Assembly (NCBI GenBank): GCA_016932835.1 | Contig: JAFGCD010000057.1 | Location: 37,907 to 101,906, forward strand | Direction of reading: 5' to 3' | DNA: 64,000 nt | Origin: Sedimentisphaerales bacterium | GTDB taxonomy: Bacteria > Planctomycetota > Phycisphaerae > Sedimentisphaerales > Anaerobacaceae | Shown: piece by piece, positions 25,224-34,090 of the stretch | How the letters are laid out: each line of letters starts with the position of its first letter | How positions within the stretch are numbered: position 1 is the stretch's first letter | Notes under the pieces: model-generated | Told to the model about the DNA's origin: nothing | Seen by the model: the letters and a program-made list of their open reading frames with translations, nothing else | The model's database searches: none | Program-made: the position numbers and the translations under genes

Positions 25224-26879
25224 TCACTGCTGTTTCGGTTTCTGTTTCTTCGCCGGCGGGGAGATCACCCGTATCATTTCATTTATGGAAGTAATGCCCG
25301 CGATGACTTTTCTGAGGGTCTGCTCCTGTATGTAGAGCATCTTGGCACGCCGGAATCGCGTGCCTATTTCAGGCAGCGACTTCGCCTCCCTGACGACGGT
25401 TCGCAACTCCTCGTTTATTATTATTGTCTCGAATACGCCTGTTCTGCCGACGTATCCGGTCCCCTGGCATTGCTCGCAGTCCGAAGGTTTCCCGTGCTTG
25501 TCGTAGATGACTTTTCCCGCGCGGTACAGGGCCTTCGTCTTCTCCGCGTTGATGTTGAACTTCCGGAAAACATCCTTGTTCGGAGCGTAGGCCTGTCTGC
25601 ATTCGGCGCAGAGCTTTCTAAAGAGCCTCTGATTGCTTATTCCGATCAGTGTCTCTGCGACGAGTCTTCTGTCGCCGACCAGTTTGAGCCATTTTGCAAG
25701 AGCCTGTATTACGCTCGGGGCTTCCAACTGGACGTAGATTATCTTGCCGTCTTTTGCGGCCTTGCACGCCTGCTTCGCCGTCTCGGAGTCTTCGCAGTCG
25801 GCGACCCCGACGATGTCCGGCCCCATCCTGACAATTTCCTCGAGCTTCTTGCCGTATGTCGTCGTGCCCGTGTCGCTTGGACTGTAAATGTTTTGGGTAA
25901 TGTTCAGCACTTCTTCCGATGGCTCCTTCTCGAGGGTGTTGATGCTGTTCAGGAAGGCATCGTGATTCCTGAGCAGGGTATAGAACGTCGTCGTAACGCC
26001 GCTCTTCTTAGGCCCTGCCGCAATGAACAGCCCCTGCTTCAACTGCCGAAACGCCGAGATTTGTTGGAGTTGGTCCGGCATCAGACCGAGTTGTTCCAGC
26101 TTTACGATCTCCTCTCCTATGTCGTGCCTGATCATAATTTGCTCGCCTGCGGTCGAACCGGCGGTCGTGACTTGCCAATCGTTGTAAGCGCCGCCTTTGG
26201 AAACGCCGAAATCGCCCTTCTGGGGCTTCCTTTTCTCCTTAATATCGAGGTCGGCTATCTGTTTGAGGAAGTGTATGATGTAATTCGCCTGCTCTTTGGG
26301 TATGCTGGGCTGCTTAATCGGAGCGCCGTCAACGTAATAAACGACCCTGTACTCCTGTGGTGTCGGGGAAAAAAGTATGTCACTCGCCCGGCGCCATGTT
26401 GCGTCGGTGATCAGGTCGTAAGTCATTCGGTAGCCGAAAAAATCGGGGGTCCTCGGTTCCGGAAGCGGAACCTCATTCCTGTTGGCGGTAATGAATGTGA
26501 AGCTCTTGAGAGCTTCCATCTTCTCGTCCTTGCTGGAAAAGAGTCCCTTGATATGCTCGGCCGTCAGAACCCGGTCGAAATCCATTACCCGCACGTTGCG
26601 GTGCTTGACGTATGCCAGGGACGTTGCCGCAACCGCGATGACATAGACGAGAAGCCCGATTATGAAGAACGGAACAAACTGCCAGATCAGCATCGCGATT
26701 GCGCCGGAGCCGAGAACGAGGCCCGTCCAGAAGGCGTCGTTTGTTTCAACTGCCTTGGCGTCGTTATTGACCCATGTTACAAGCGGTATCCAGAGAAAGA
26801 AGAATACAAGAAAAACGACAAGCTTGACTATGGATATGTATCCGGCGTACTCGATAGCTGCCAACAGTGGGTCCGGCAT
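25224..26879 (-). CDS. Membrane-anchored PilB/GspE-like protein with degenerate ATPase motifs
   Basis: 551 residues from ATG 26879 (GGAG six bases upstream; a TTG eight codons earlier is open). Two to three membrane helices at about 10-85 replace the usual N-terminal domain. The rest follows the PilB/GspE plan, but the Walker A box reads GPKKSGVTTT: Val295 stands where the ATP-binding Lys should be. The Walker B region reads GPDIVGVADCEDSETA, lacking the GEIRD wording, and the His box is not recognisable. The zinc-type four-Cys motif (LCAEC and CEQCQGTGYVGRTG) is intact. It likely binds partners or nucleotide without hydrolysis; that is inference. It sits between pilT and a CvpA-like gene. 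Confidence 0.8.
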   Translation of the reverse strand: MPDPLLAAIEYAGYISIVKLVVFLVFFFLWIPLVTWVNNDAKAVETNDAFWTGLVLGSGAIAMLIWQFVPFFIIGLLVYVIAVAATSLAYVKHRNVRVMDFDRVLTAEHIKGLFSSKDEKMEALKSFTFITANRNEVPLPEPRTPDFFGYRMTYDLITDATWRRASDILFSPTPQEYRVVYYVDGAPIKQPSIPKEQANYIIHFLKQIADLDIKEKRKPQKGDFGVSKGGAYNDWQVTTAGSTAGEQIMIRHDIGEEIVKLEQLGLMPDQLQQISAFRQLKQGLFIAAGPKKSGVTTTFYTLLRNHDAFLNSINTLEKEPSEEVLNITQNIYSPSDTGTTTYGKKLEEIVRMGPDIVGVADCEDSETAKQACKAAKDGKIIYVQLEAPSVIQALAKWLKLVGDRRLVAETLIGISNQRLFRKLCAECRQAYAPNKDVFRKFNINAEKTKALYRAGKVIYDKHGKPSDCEQCQGTGYVGRTGVFETIIINEELRTVVREAKSLPEIGTRFRRAKMLYIQEQTLRKVIAGITSINEMIRVISPPAKKQKPKQQ

Positions 26880-26910
26880 GGGTTGCTCCGTAACGAATAT
26901 CAATCACATC

Positions 26911-28044
26911 TTACAAGATGCCGCTTGCTGTGGTTCTGATGCCCTTCAGGGCCATTTTTAACTCTTCGGTATTCGGCGCGTATTTATACGCTTCTTTCGG
27001 GTCGATTGTTCCGTTCTTGACCATCTCGCACAGGTTGAGCGTAATGTCCTGCATCCCCTCCTGAACGGATGCTCTGATAACGCTCGGCAGGTCCGCTTCA
27101 CGCTCCTCGGCTATGAGCTTCTTCGCTGCAGCGTTGGCGATCAGCACTTCAACAGCGGGCACTCTGTCGATCCCTTCCTTCAGGCAGGGTATCAGAACCT
27201 GGCTGATTACCGCCCGAAGAGCCAGCGACAGGGTCTGTCTTACGAGGTCTCGTTCGCTTTGCGGAAACAGGTCGAGCAGCCTGTGTACGGACTGCGAGGC
27301 GTTCGATGAGTGCATAGTGCCGAAAACGAGGTGACCGGTCTCTGCCGCTCGCATCCCCGCCGTAACAGTCTTCGCGTCTCGCATCTCACCCACAAATACC
27401 ACATCCGGGTCTTGCCGCATAAGGTACGTCAGCGCCTCGTCGAAACCGATTACGTCGAGCCCGATTTCTCGCTGCGAAACAATTGCCTTGGCGTCGTGGA
27501 AAAGGTACTCGATCGGGTCCTCGATAGTAACTATATGACAGGAGCGGGTCCTGTTTATGAAATCTATCATCGAGGCGATGGTAGTCGTCTTGCCGCTGCC
27601 CGTGGGACCGACAACTAAGACCAGGCCTTGTGTGCTCTGCGCGATTCTCTCCAGAACCGGAGGCAGATGCAGATCTTCGAAGGGAGGAATTCGAGTGTTA
27701 ACTCTTCTCGCAGCCAGGCTGATCATACCGCGCTGCCTGAAAATATTAACCCTGAATCGGTTGTTGCCGTCAACCTCATGTGCGAAATCGAGCGTGCCGT
27801 GCTCGGTGAACATCTCTTTCTGGGCGGGGCTGAGAATGCCGAAGACCAGTTCCTCGACCTTCTCTTCGGTCATGACCGAACCGGTCGTGTTTTTCAGTGA
27901 GCCGTAAAGGCGCAGCTTGACCGGCTGACCAACCTTCAGGTGTATGTCGCTTGCCTGCGTTTTTATTGCGACCCTGAAATACCTGTTCATTTCCGGATCG
28001 TCTTGCGGGGGTGTAAGACCCCCGGCGTGTGATTCAGTGGCCAT
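26911..28044 (-). CDS. pilT: Type IV pilus retraction ATPase PilT
   Basis: 377 residues from ATG 28044; the frame extends upstream, but ATESHAGGLTPPQDDPEMNR starts the normal protein. The N domain holds ASDIHLKVGQPVKLRLYG. Walker A is GPTGSGKTTT, the Asp box EDPIEYLF, Walker B RQDPDVVFVGEMRDAKT, and the His box GTMHSSNAS. AIRA-type retraction helices are represented by SLALRAVISQVLIPC. All catalytic residues are intact, unlike in the PilB-like gene that starts 31 bases later. PilT powers pilus retraction and twitching motility. No other pilus gene lies in this window. Confidence 0.93.
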   Translation of the reverse strand: MATESHAGGLTPPQDDPEMNRYFRVAIKTQASDIHLKVGQPVKLRLYGSLKNTTGSVMTEEKVEELVFGILSPAQKEMFTEHGTLDFAHEVDGNNRFRVNIFRQRGMISLAARRVNTRIPPFEDLHLPPVLERIAQSTQGLVLVVGPTGSGKTTTIASMIDFINRTRSCHIVTIEDPIEYLFHDAKAIVSQREIGLDVIGFDEALTYLMRQDPDVVFVGEMRDAKTVTAGMRAAETGHLVFGTMHSSNASQSVHRLLDLFPQSERDLVRQTLSLALRAVISQVLIPCLKEGIDRVPAVEVLIANAAAKKLIAEEREADLPSVIRASVQEGMQDITLNLCEMVKNGTIDPKEAYKYAPNTEELKMALKGIRTTASGIL

Positions 28045-28388
28045 GAAAACTACCAACTCCAAAGCAAATGCATCTACTATTAAAGCCGTATCTTCTTGAA
28101 TAAACAAAACCACGGCTTCGGCGAAGGCTGTCACCGTGCATAAGACCTGTACAGACAAACCCTTATAGCACCATTATACGTATTCGGCCACGCCATGTCA
28201 AGCTTGAAGATGCGTAGAAGGCGGGTTTTGGGCGAAATTGGCGGTATCGCCCTGTTATGCTTGCAGGACGCCGGCTTAGCCCGGAGCAAAAGGATAAGCA
28301 GACCAGGGAATTTCCTTGCATTGGAGACGAGGATATTCTATAATATATAGTATTGCGGGTGCAGCCGGGCGGTTTCGCCATTTACGCG

Positions 28389-28464
28389 TTGGATTAAAAG
28401 GCGCCACGCAATCCAAGGAGGCAGGGCGACGAAAAGACCATTCTTAAAAAGCCCACGCCTCCTT
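28389..28464. ncRNA. Candidate structured RNA or 3' hairpin element
   Basis: Two nested inverted repeats lie in the 490-base gap upstream of pilT. TTGGATT (28389-28395) pairs with AATCCAA (28410-28416). AAGGAGGC (28415-28422) pairs with GCCTCCTT (28457-28464), extended inward by GGGC/GCCC. The two helices share bases, so they may be alternatives. No T run follows on either strand, so this is not a standard terminator. It could be the 3' end of the 28537 gene or a leader of pilT. The rest of the gap, 28045-28536, holds no gene I can support. Confidence 0.35.
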
Positions 28465-28536
28465 ATTTTATGCGCAAATCGTCTGAGCAGAATTGAACTT
28501 ACAAGGCAAACGCCGGTACGCCAAAGGCACGGTCCG

Positions 28537-29178
28537 TTATCTCATTACCCAGCGTCTCGATTTGTAGATGAGGTTGGCGTCTGACCGGCTGGCGGCATCG
28601 CTTTCGAGATCGTAGGTCAGTTCGAGGGTCTTCCTGAGGAAAATTTGCAGCGGCTTGCCGTCTTTATCCTTTGCTATCGGGTGGTCAACAACGGCCAGCT
28701 CGTTGCTCAGGCCGGTGATGAATATCTTTATTTCCTTGGCCTTGTCGTCGAAGTCTGGCCATATAAGCGCGATGTCCTTTGTGTTGTCCTCGCCCCGGAG
28801 AATCTTGTTGCCGGTCTTGGCCAGAGGCTCGAGAAATGCGTACATTGCCTGGTGACGCTTCTTGATGCTCGCAAATACATCGGGCGTGACGTTTCGCCCG
28901 GTCGGAATGATCTGGAATGTGTCGGTCTTCAACTCGCATTTCGGGTGAAAATCGACCTCTCTGCCGGTATTGTTTGTCAGGGTGACGATCGAATACCAGA
29001 AGCGGGCCGGCTTGTTCTCGACCCCGGAGCGAAGAAATATCTGCTGAGGATGGGTGAACTTGGTGTCGATTGTCCACTGCCCCGGCGGCGGAACAATGGC
29101 AGGTTCCGGGGCGGCCGCATGGCTTATGCAAGCGGCCACCGCCATTATGCCCAAAGAGATGCAAGCGAAGGCTTTCAT
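28537..29178 (-). CDS. Exported hypothetical protein
   Basis: 213 residues with an N-terminal signal peptide (KAFACISLGIMAVAACISHA), probably cleaved near AHAAAP. The Cys17 region AVAACISH is not a clear lipobox. The mature part is beta-rich, with SIVTLTNNTGREVDFHPKCE resembling an Ig-like fold and a long second half including IALIWPDFDDKAKEIKIFIT. Proteins of this style are common in planctomycetes, but no function is known to me. It is monocistronic. Confidence 0.6.
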   Translation of the reverse strand: MKAFACISLGIMAVAACISHAAAPEPAIVPPPGQWTIDTKFTHPQQIFLRSGVENKPARFWYSIVTLTNNTGREVDFHPKCELKTDTFQIIPTGRNVTPDVFASIKKRHQAMYAFLEPLAKTGNKILRGEDNTKDIALIWPDFDDKAKEIKIFITGLSNELAVVDHPIAKDKDGKPLQIFLRKTLELTYDLESDAASRSDANLIYKSRRWVMR

Positions 29179-29530
29179 TCTATTGCCCCTGTCAGTTAAC
29201 GCATTTTCTACTCTTCCACAAGCCTATACAGGCCGCGAATACCCTATTTTACCGAAAGAGCGACCGGCGAACAAGCGTTTTCTGCTCGCTGCATAAGTAA
29301 TTTCGGCACTTCGCAGGCTCGATATTCCTTAATTCCCCACGATTTATTCATTCGCAAGACTGCAAGACGGCGAACTCGAAGGGCCGGCATATCGAATTAG
29401 CTCTCTCAGCCGTAGCTTTGCCCGTATTGTTCTTGCTGATTGGGCTTGATTCGGTTATTCTGGCCGGGGATCGGCGAGGACGGTGATCTTAAGTCGTTCA
29501 AACGGGTTAAAGGATTGACGGGCCTAATTC
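29179..29530. other. Intergenic region upstream of mgtE
   Basis: 350 bases between divergent genes. I looked for a magnesium riboswitch and saw no convincing M-box core. No promoter or RNA gene stands out. Confidence 0.4.
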
Positions 29531-30898
29531 ATGGCTGACGGGCAAAAAGAACTTGTCAAAGCGATATGGAAATTGCTGGAGTCAGGCGATTCGACCGCGC
29601 TTTCGGCACTTCTCGTTGAGCAGCGCAGCAGCGATATCGCAGAGGTCGTAGAGCTTGTTGATAACGAGGAACGCCGCGCAATCTTCGACGTCCTCGACGG
29701 AGAAACCGCCGCAGAGGTCCTCGAAAAGGTCAACGAGGCGACACGAGCCGAGCTTTTCGAACTCCTCGAAAAGCACGAGGTCAAGGGAATTATCTCCGAA
29801 CTCGACCACGACGACGCCGCAGACCTTCTCGCCGAATTGCCTGAAGAGCACAGGGCCGAACTCCTGCAGAGCATCCCTGCCGAGGAATCCGCTGAAATAC
29901 AGGAACTGATGAGTTATTCGGAGGATTCCGCCGGCGGTATTATGGACCCGCTCGTGATAAGCGTACACGAGAGCGCGACCGTCGGACAGGCCGTCGAGGA
30001 GATTCGAGCCGCTGAAATCGACGAGGACTTCTTCTCGGTCTATGTCGTCGATAAGAATGAACGATTCCTCGGAGCCGTCCGCCTGAGACTCCTGCTCACA
30101 CGCCCCGCAACCACAAGAATAAGCGAGCTGATCGGCGACGATTCCGTCTATGTCACCGTTGATATGGACCAGGAAGAAGTCCGAAATATATTCAGCAAAA
30201 ACGACCTGATCGTCGCGCCGGTGCTCGACGAAAATCACCATCTCGTCGGGCGAATCACCGCAGACCGAGTCATAGAGGTCGCAGAGGAGGAGGCCGCAGA
30301 GGACTTGTACACCATGGCCGGAACCGACCCGGACGAACTCGACGATGTCTCCGTATTTCGCGCCGCGAGAATAAGATTGACCTGGCTGTTGCCCTGTCTG
30401 ATCGGGACCGGAGTGACAGCACTGGTGATGATGTTTTTCAAAGGGCATAATCCCGCGATATACCTGGTCGCCGCGGCGTTTGTTCCGATGATTGCCGCTA
30501 TCAGCGGCAACGCCGGCCTGCAAACATCCGCCATCGTCGTATCGGGCCTCGCAACTGGTCACCTCGTCGCCTTGAGGCTCAGCCAGGTGTTCAATCGAGA
30601 GGTCCGCATCGCTTTGCTGGTCGCCATGAGCTGCGGGGTCTTGGGAGGACTGGTCTGCAGTATGCTGCTCTACATGAGGGGGCCGGGAGGCACTGTGGAA
30701 CCTGTCTGGCTGGTTTGCGCCTTCGGTACCGCAATGTTCTCGGCGATAATGGTCGCCACGACGCTGGGACTTTTTCTCCCGTTCTTGTTTCGAGGGCTCG
30801 GCATCGATCCTGCGATAAGCTCAGGCCCCCTGGTCACGACGGCCAACGATTCGATTAGCGTTGCAATTTACATGATACTTACGATACTCCTTGTTTAA
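29531..30898 (+). CDS. mgtE: Magnesium transporter MgtE
   Basis: 455 residues, the usual size. The N domain has the repeated acidic helices LESGDSTALSALLVEQRSSD and ELDHDDAADLLAELPEEHRA. A CBS pair follows at about 135-255 (MDPLVISVHESATVGQAVEE and VTVDMDQEEVRNIFSKNDLI). Then come five membrane helices at about 275-455. PMIAAISGNAGLQTSAIVVS is the pore helix with the conserved GN(A)GLQ line, and SISVAIYMILTILLV ends the protein. MgtE is a magnesium-gated channel in the inner membrane; the N and CBS domains close it at high internal magnesium. It is monocistronic. Confidence 0.95.
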   Translation: MADGQKELVKAIWKLLESGDSTALSALLVEQRSSDIAEVVELVDNEERRAIFDVLDGETAAEVLEKVNEATRAELFELLEKHEVKGIISELDHDDAADLLAELPEEHRAELLQSIPAEESAEIQELMSYSEDSAGGIMDPLVISVHESATVGQAVEEIRAAEIDEDFFSVYVVDKNERFLGAVRLRLLLTRPATTRISELIGDDSVYVTVDMDQEEVRNIFSKNDLIVAPVLDENHHLVGRITADRVIEVAEEEAAEDLYTMAGTDPDELDDVSVFRAARIRLTWLLPCLIGTGVTALVMMFFKGHNPAIYLVAAAFVPMIAAISGNAGLQTSAIVVSGLATGHLVALRLSQVFNREVRIALLVAMSCGVLGGLVCSMLLYMRGPGGTVEPVWLVCAFGTAMFSAIMVATTLGLFLPFLFRGLGIDPAISSGPLVTTANDSISVAIYMILTILLV

Positions 30899-31210
30899 TA
30901 CCGGGGATTTAGTGCGGCAGAGACAGCGGGATAGCGGTCCTATAATCCCCGCCGGCAAAGAAAAAGGCGGTTGTGCCTGCCGTGTTTTGATTTCGAGATG
31001 CTAAAGGATATTGTCCCGAGAACCGATATTATTACTGTGCCGGAAAAGGCATCCCGGCGATTAAGAAAATGAAATGCCTATGAAGTAGTGGCCTGACATT
31101 GATTGATACGAACATGGCTTATTTCCGGGCCGTACTTAATAATGACAGTCGCCTTTAATGTCCGGGCTTGATGGAAATGCAGGCAGTTGAAGTCCGAGGG
31201 TGTAACGACA

Positions 31211-31372
31211 ATGTTCAATCCGTTTAGAAAAAGGCGGGTAATCAAACATAAGCATAAAGTGAGTGTGCAGCTTGACGGCCATAACTGGGCGAGCAAGATG
31301 GAGACTCACAGACTTATTTCGAGCAAGTCGCTCGTCAAACTGTCGCCGAAATCGGTCCCGAGATCGGTGTGA
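31211..31372 (+). CDS. Possible small basic protein, 53 residues
   Basis: An open frame from ATG 31211 (an upstream ATG at 31187 is in frame). The product is strongly basic (FNPFRKRRVIKHKHKVSVQL) with no membrane segment. The ribosome site GAGGGTG is rather far upstream. It lies alone in the 565-base gap between mgtE and the Gln/Pro-rich gene; 30899-31186 shows nothing else. I cannot tell whether it is translated. Confidence 0.3.
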   Translation: MFNPFRKRRVIKHKHKVSVQLDGHNWASKMETHRLISSKSLVKLSPKSVPRSV

Positions 31373-31463
31373 TAGCGCTGCTCCACGGGGAGGGGGCGAA
31401 CGCCGGGGCGTGGATTTACAGGGGGACTTCCTGACAAGGGCTGGACGGAGAATCTCTGCGCGA

Positions 31464-32057
31464 TTACTTCTTGAGGGTCCTGGCGATGAAGTGCCTTAGC
31501 TGGCACTTGCAGAACCTCTTGCTCATAAATTCGAATCGAAATTCGCACGGGAAGGTGTTTTCCGGCGAGCATTCGATTACCTTGCCGTCGTTGACATTTC
31601 TGATTTTACACAGCCGCTTGAACCCCGATTTGTAGCACTCAAACCCTTTCGAGCATTTCATGTTGCTAATGATCCGGCGTATCTGCTCGATGGGCGGATT
31701 CTGCTCCGCTGCGCCAGGCTCTTCGACATGCTGAGGCTGCTCAACGGGCATCGGCTCGGCAGGCTCGCTGAGATGCTGCGGCAGATCCAACTGTGGCGGT
31801 GTAAGGGGTGGATTCTCCGAAGACGCCTCGGCTGCCTGGGCTTGCTGCTGTTCGCTTTGCGGCTGGGCCTGGTCTTGAGGCTGGCTTTGCGGCTGGGCCT
31901 GGTCTTGAGGCTGGCCTTGCGGCAGGGGCGACTGACTTGGCCTTTGCGCAGCCGATTGTTCGGCCTTGTCATCGTTAGGCTTGGGCGGAATCCATACGCC
32001 GTCGAAGATATCCGAAAAATTCTTCTGAAGTCCGCTTCTTCGTTTAGGTTTTGGCAT
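31464..32057 (-). CDS. Gln/Pro-rich protein with Cys-rich C-terminal domain, ParA partner
   Basis: 197 residues from ATG 32057, with GGAGG seven bases upstream. The gene start overlaps the parA end by 14 bases, so translation is coupled. Residues 1-25 are basic (PKPKRRSGLQKNFSDIFDGV), about 30-125 are Gln/Pro/Glu-rich disorder with perfect repeats of QPQDQAQPQS, and 130-197 form a compact domain with seven Cys (KCSKGFECYKSGFKRLCKIR onward). Its position is that of a ParB-type partner, yet no ParB or helix-turn-helix domain is visible. The Cys-rich end may bind metal. Function unknown; the basic N terminus might contact the ParA-like ATPase, as in other MinD/ParA systems. Confidence 0.65.
   Translation of the reverse strand: MPKPKRRSGLQKNFSDIFDGVWIPPKPNDDKAEQSAAQRPSQSPLPQGQPQDQAQPQSQPQDQAQPQSEQQQAQAAEASSENPPLTPPQLDLPQHLSEPAEPMPVEQPQHVEEPGAAEQNPPIEQIRRIISNMKCSKGFECYKSGFKRLCKIRNVNDGKVIECSPENTFPCEFRFEFMSKRFCKCQLRHFIARTLKK
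31855..31920 (-). repeat. 30-base tandem repeat in the Gln/Pro-rich gene
   Basis: Two adjacent 30-base units at 31861-31890 and 31891-31920 differ by one base, with a partial unit before them. They encode repeated QPQDQAQPQS and keep the reading frame, so copy number could vary without breaking the gene. Confidence 0.85.
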
Positions 32058-32841
32058 TGCCAACCTCCTCGGCCCAGACGGGATTTGCGAGTATCTCTTT
32101 GGCCAGCGAGAGATAGTCTGATGCGCCTCTGCTCTCGGGGGCGTATGTCAGGATAGATTCCCCGGCGCTCGGCGCCTCGGCGAGCCGTATCGTTTTATGG
32201 ATTACGGTGTCGAATACGAGTGCCCCGAAGAATTCTCTCATCTTCTGCTGAATCTGCCTGCTGAAAAGCGTGCCGTCCTCCACGAAAGTCAGCAGAAGCC
32301 CCAGCACCTCGCTCGAGCAAGGATGAAACCGGTTGCGGATAATGCGAATGGTTTCCAGGAGACGTTTGAGCCCCTCCAGCGCGAAGTAATGCACCTGTAC
32401 AGGGACGACGACATCGGTGCTGGCGACCAGCGAGTTGAGAGTGAGGATACCGAGTGACGGTGGGGAGTCGATAATGCAGACGCTGTATCTTTGGCGCAGC
32501 ATTCGCAGCTTCGAGGCCAGAGTCAGCTCTTTCCCAACCACGCCCGCCAGTTCCATTTCGGCCCCGGCCAGCAACACATTACAGGGAACCAGATCGAGCC
32601 ACTCGATTCGGGTGTTGAGTATGACGTCAACAAGCGGCAGGTCGGGATCAACAAGCGCTTCGTAGATAGTCGGGGTCAGGTTGTCCGGGTCAATCCCCAG
32701 TCCCATGCAGGCGTGCCCCTGAGGGTCCAGATCGACTAAGAGCGTCCGGTAGCCGAGCGTTGCAAAGGCCGCAGCCGTGTTGATTGCGGTAGTAGTCTTG
32801 CCGCAGCCCCCTTTTTGGTTAATCATTGCAATCGTTCGCAT
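32044..32841 (-). CDS. ParA/Soj-family ATPase
   Basis: 265 residues from ATG 32841 (CGGAG five bases upstream). The deviant Walker A KGGCGKTTTA follows RTIAMINQ. The switch line LLVDLDPQGHACMGLGI, the IIDSPPSLGILTLNSLVAST Walker B region and VVPVQVHYFALEGLKRLLET are all ParA hallmarks. ParA ATPases form dynamic gradients on DNA or membranes to position chromosomes, plasmids or protein complexes. The lack of a parB or parS in view, and the unusual partner downstream, suggest cargo positioning other than chromosome partition; that is inference. Confidence 0.9.
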   Translation of the reverse strand: MRTIAMINQKGGCGKTTTAINTAAAFATLGYRTLLVDLDPQGHACMGLGIDPDNLTPTIYEALVDPDLPLVDVILNTRIEWLDLVPCNVLLAGAEMELAGVVGKELTLASKLRMLRQRYSVCIIDSPPSLGILTLNSLVASTDVVVPVQVHYFALEGLKRLLETIRIIRNRFHPCSSEVLGLLLTFVEDGTLFSRQIQQKMREFFGALVFDTVIHKTIRLAEAPSAGESILTYAPESRGASDYLSLAKEILANPVWAEEVGNAKT

Positions 32842-33115
32842 AATTCTCCGGTATGTCCGCGTCCCGGCACTCGGGCGCTGCGGCTGCCTTAGAATATTCA
32901 GAAACAACTAAAGAAGTTTATCGCAACGCCCTCCCTGGACAGGATAAACGCCTACAAACATAAAATTATACCATATTATAGGCCGACTGTCAAGGTCAAA
33001 GGCGTTGCGATATTTTGGAATTGACACCGACCGGCGATTGCGTTACGCTTATTGGACCGTCGTTAATGCCGCGGCAGGTGCGATATATTTACTTGCTTTC
33101 AGAGGTGGCCGCAAA

Positions 33116-33388
33116 ATGGAATTAGGAATGTACGAGTTGATAGAGAAGATTTTGTGGACGACGACGTACCTTGCGTTCGGCGGCACTGCGGCCATAATGT
33201 TCCTTCTGATCTTTGCACAGAGTATCTCAGGCTCGAAAACCCTTCACACCCAGATGGAGAGGCTGATAAAGCAGACCGAGATGATCAACCAGAAGCTCGA
33301 CAGAATGGCAGACCGTACGGAAAAAGGGACTCCTGAGGAAAAGCAAGAAGAATCCGCGGAGAATAAGCCGGGCCGGCAGAGTCAATAG
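33116..33388 (+). CDS. Small single-span membrane protein with coiled coil
   Basis: 90 residues from ATG 33116, preceded by AGAGGTGG at good spacing; the frame is open upstream to 33005 but without a ribosome site. One membrane helix at about 11-38 (LWTTTYLAFGGTAAIMFLLI) is followed by a coiled coil (MERLIKQTEMINQKLDRMAD) and a charged tail. The family is not recognised. It lies 44 bases upstream of rfbC on the same strand. Confidence 0.55.
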   Translation: MELGMYELIEKILWTTTYLAFGGTAAIMFLLIFAQSISGSKTLHTQMERLIKQTEMINQKLDRMADRTEKGTPEEKQEESAENKPGRQSQ

Positions 33389-33432
33389 CTGCGCCAAAAG
33401 ATTGGCAGGACAGTTGAAATTGGAGACATAGG

Positions 33433-34005
33433 ATGCAGACCGAGGTTGAGAAAACGTCGATAGACGGCGTTGTAGTTGTAAAGCCGGAAGTGTTCGAGGA
33501 TGAGCGGGGCTTCTTTATGGAGGTCTTCCGCAAGGACCAGTTCGAGCAGCTCGGCCTGCCCGGCGAATTTGTGCAGTTGAATCATTCGGCTTCGAAAAAA
33601 AATGTCGTTCGAGGACTGCACTTCCAGTGGGACCCGCCAATGGGAAAGCTCATGCGAGTGACGGTCGGGCAGGCGTTCCTCGTGGCCGTGGATATACGCA
33701 AGGATTCGCCCACCCTCGGCAGGTGGTTCGGAATCGAGGCCTCCGAGAAGAATAAGATACAGCTTTACGCCCCCCCATGCTTCGCCCGCGGCTTCGCAGT
33801 CCTCAGCGATTACGCCGAGATTCAGTACATGTGCACCGGAATCTATGGCGGGCCGAAAGGCGAATCCGGAGTCCTCTGGAACGACCCGCAGATCGGCATC
33901 GACTGGCCCGTAAAAGACCCTGTCCTTTCCGACAAGGACAAGAATGCTCAGACCCTCGCCGAATGGCTCGAAAGGCCCGAAAGCGAAAACTTCAAAATGC
34001 CCTGA
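33433..34005 (+). CDS. rfbC: dTDP-4-dehydrorhamnose 3,5-epimerase
   Basis: 190 residues, the normal size. The cupin fold shows VFEDERGFFMEVFRKDQFEQ near the start, QLNHSASKKNVVRGLHFQWD with the catalytic His in RGLHFQ, AVDIRKDSPTLGRWFGIEAS, and PPCFARGFAVLSDYAEIQYM with the Tyr region that ends the active site. VLWNDPQIGIDWP is the usual C-terminal line. It converts dTDP-4-keto-6-deoxyglucose on the way to dTDP-rhamnose for surface polysaccharides. The rfbA, B and D partners are not in the window. Confidence 0.95.
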   Translation: MQTEVEKTSIDGVVVVKPEVFEDERGFFMEVFRKDQFEQLGLPGEFVQLNHSASKKNVVRGLHFQWDPPMGKLMRVTVGQAFLVAVDIRKDSPTLGRWFGIEASEKNKIQLYAPPCFARGFAVLSDYAEIQYMCTGIYGGPKGESGVLWNDPQIGIDWPVKDPVLSDKDKNAQTLAEWLERPESENFKMP

Positions 34006-34040
34006 GCAGCCTCGGCAATACCCCCGCAAACGAAACAAAA

Positions 34041-34074
34041 AAGGGACGGCCTACGATTGTTCAAGCCGTCCCTT
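34041..34074. terminator. Bidirectional terminator between rfbC and the MFS gene
   Basis: AAGGGACGGC (34041-34050) pairs with GCCGTCCCTT (34065-34074). On the minus strand it is followed by a six-T run; on the plus strand by TCTTCTTG. It serves the convergent rfbC and transporter genes. Confidence 0.85.
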
Positions 34075-34090
34075 CTTCTTGTCCGAATTG

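Noticed and set aside
25221..26939. 572-residue open frame opposite the PilB-like gene
   Set aside because: It is the antisense shadow of a gene with recognised PilB/GspE features; the product shows no family and no ribosome site.
28163..28381. 72-residue minus-strand frame upstream of pilT
   Set aside because: Its composition is random-looking and no ribosome site or family is apparent.
29179..29530. Possible magnesium riboswitch before mgtE
   Set aside because: I could not find a conserved M-box core or a terminator/antiterminator pair.
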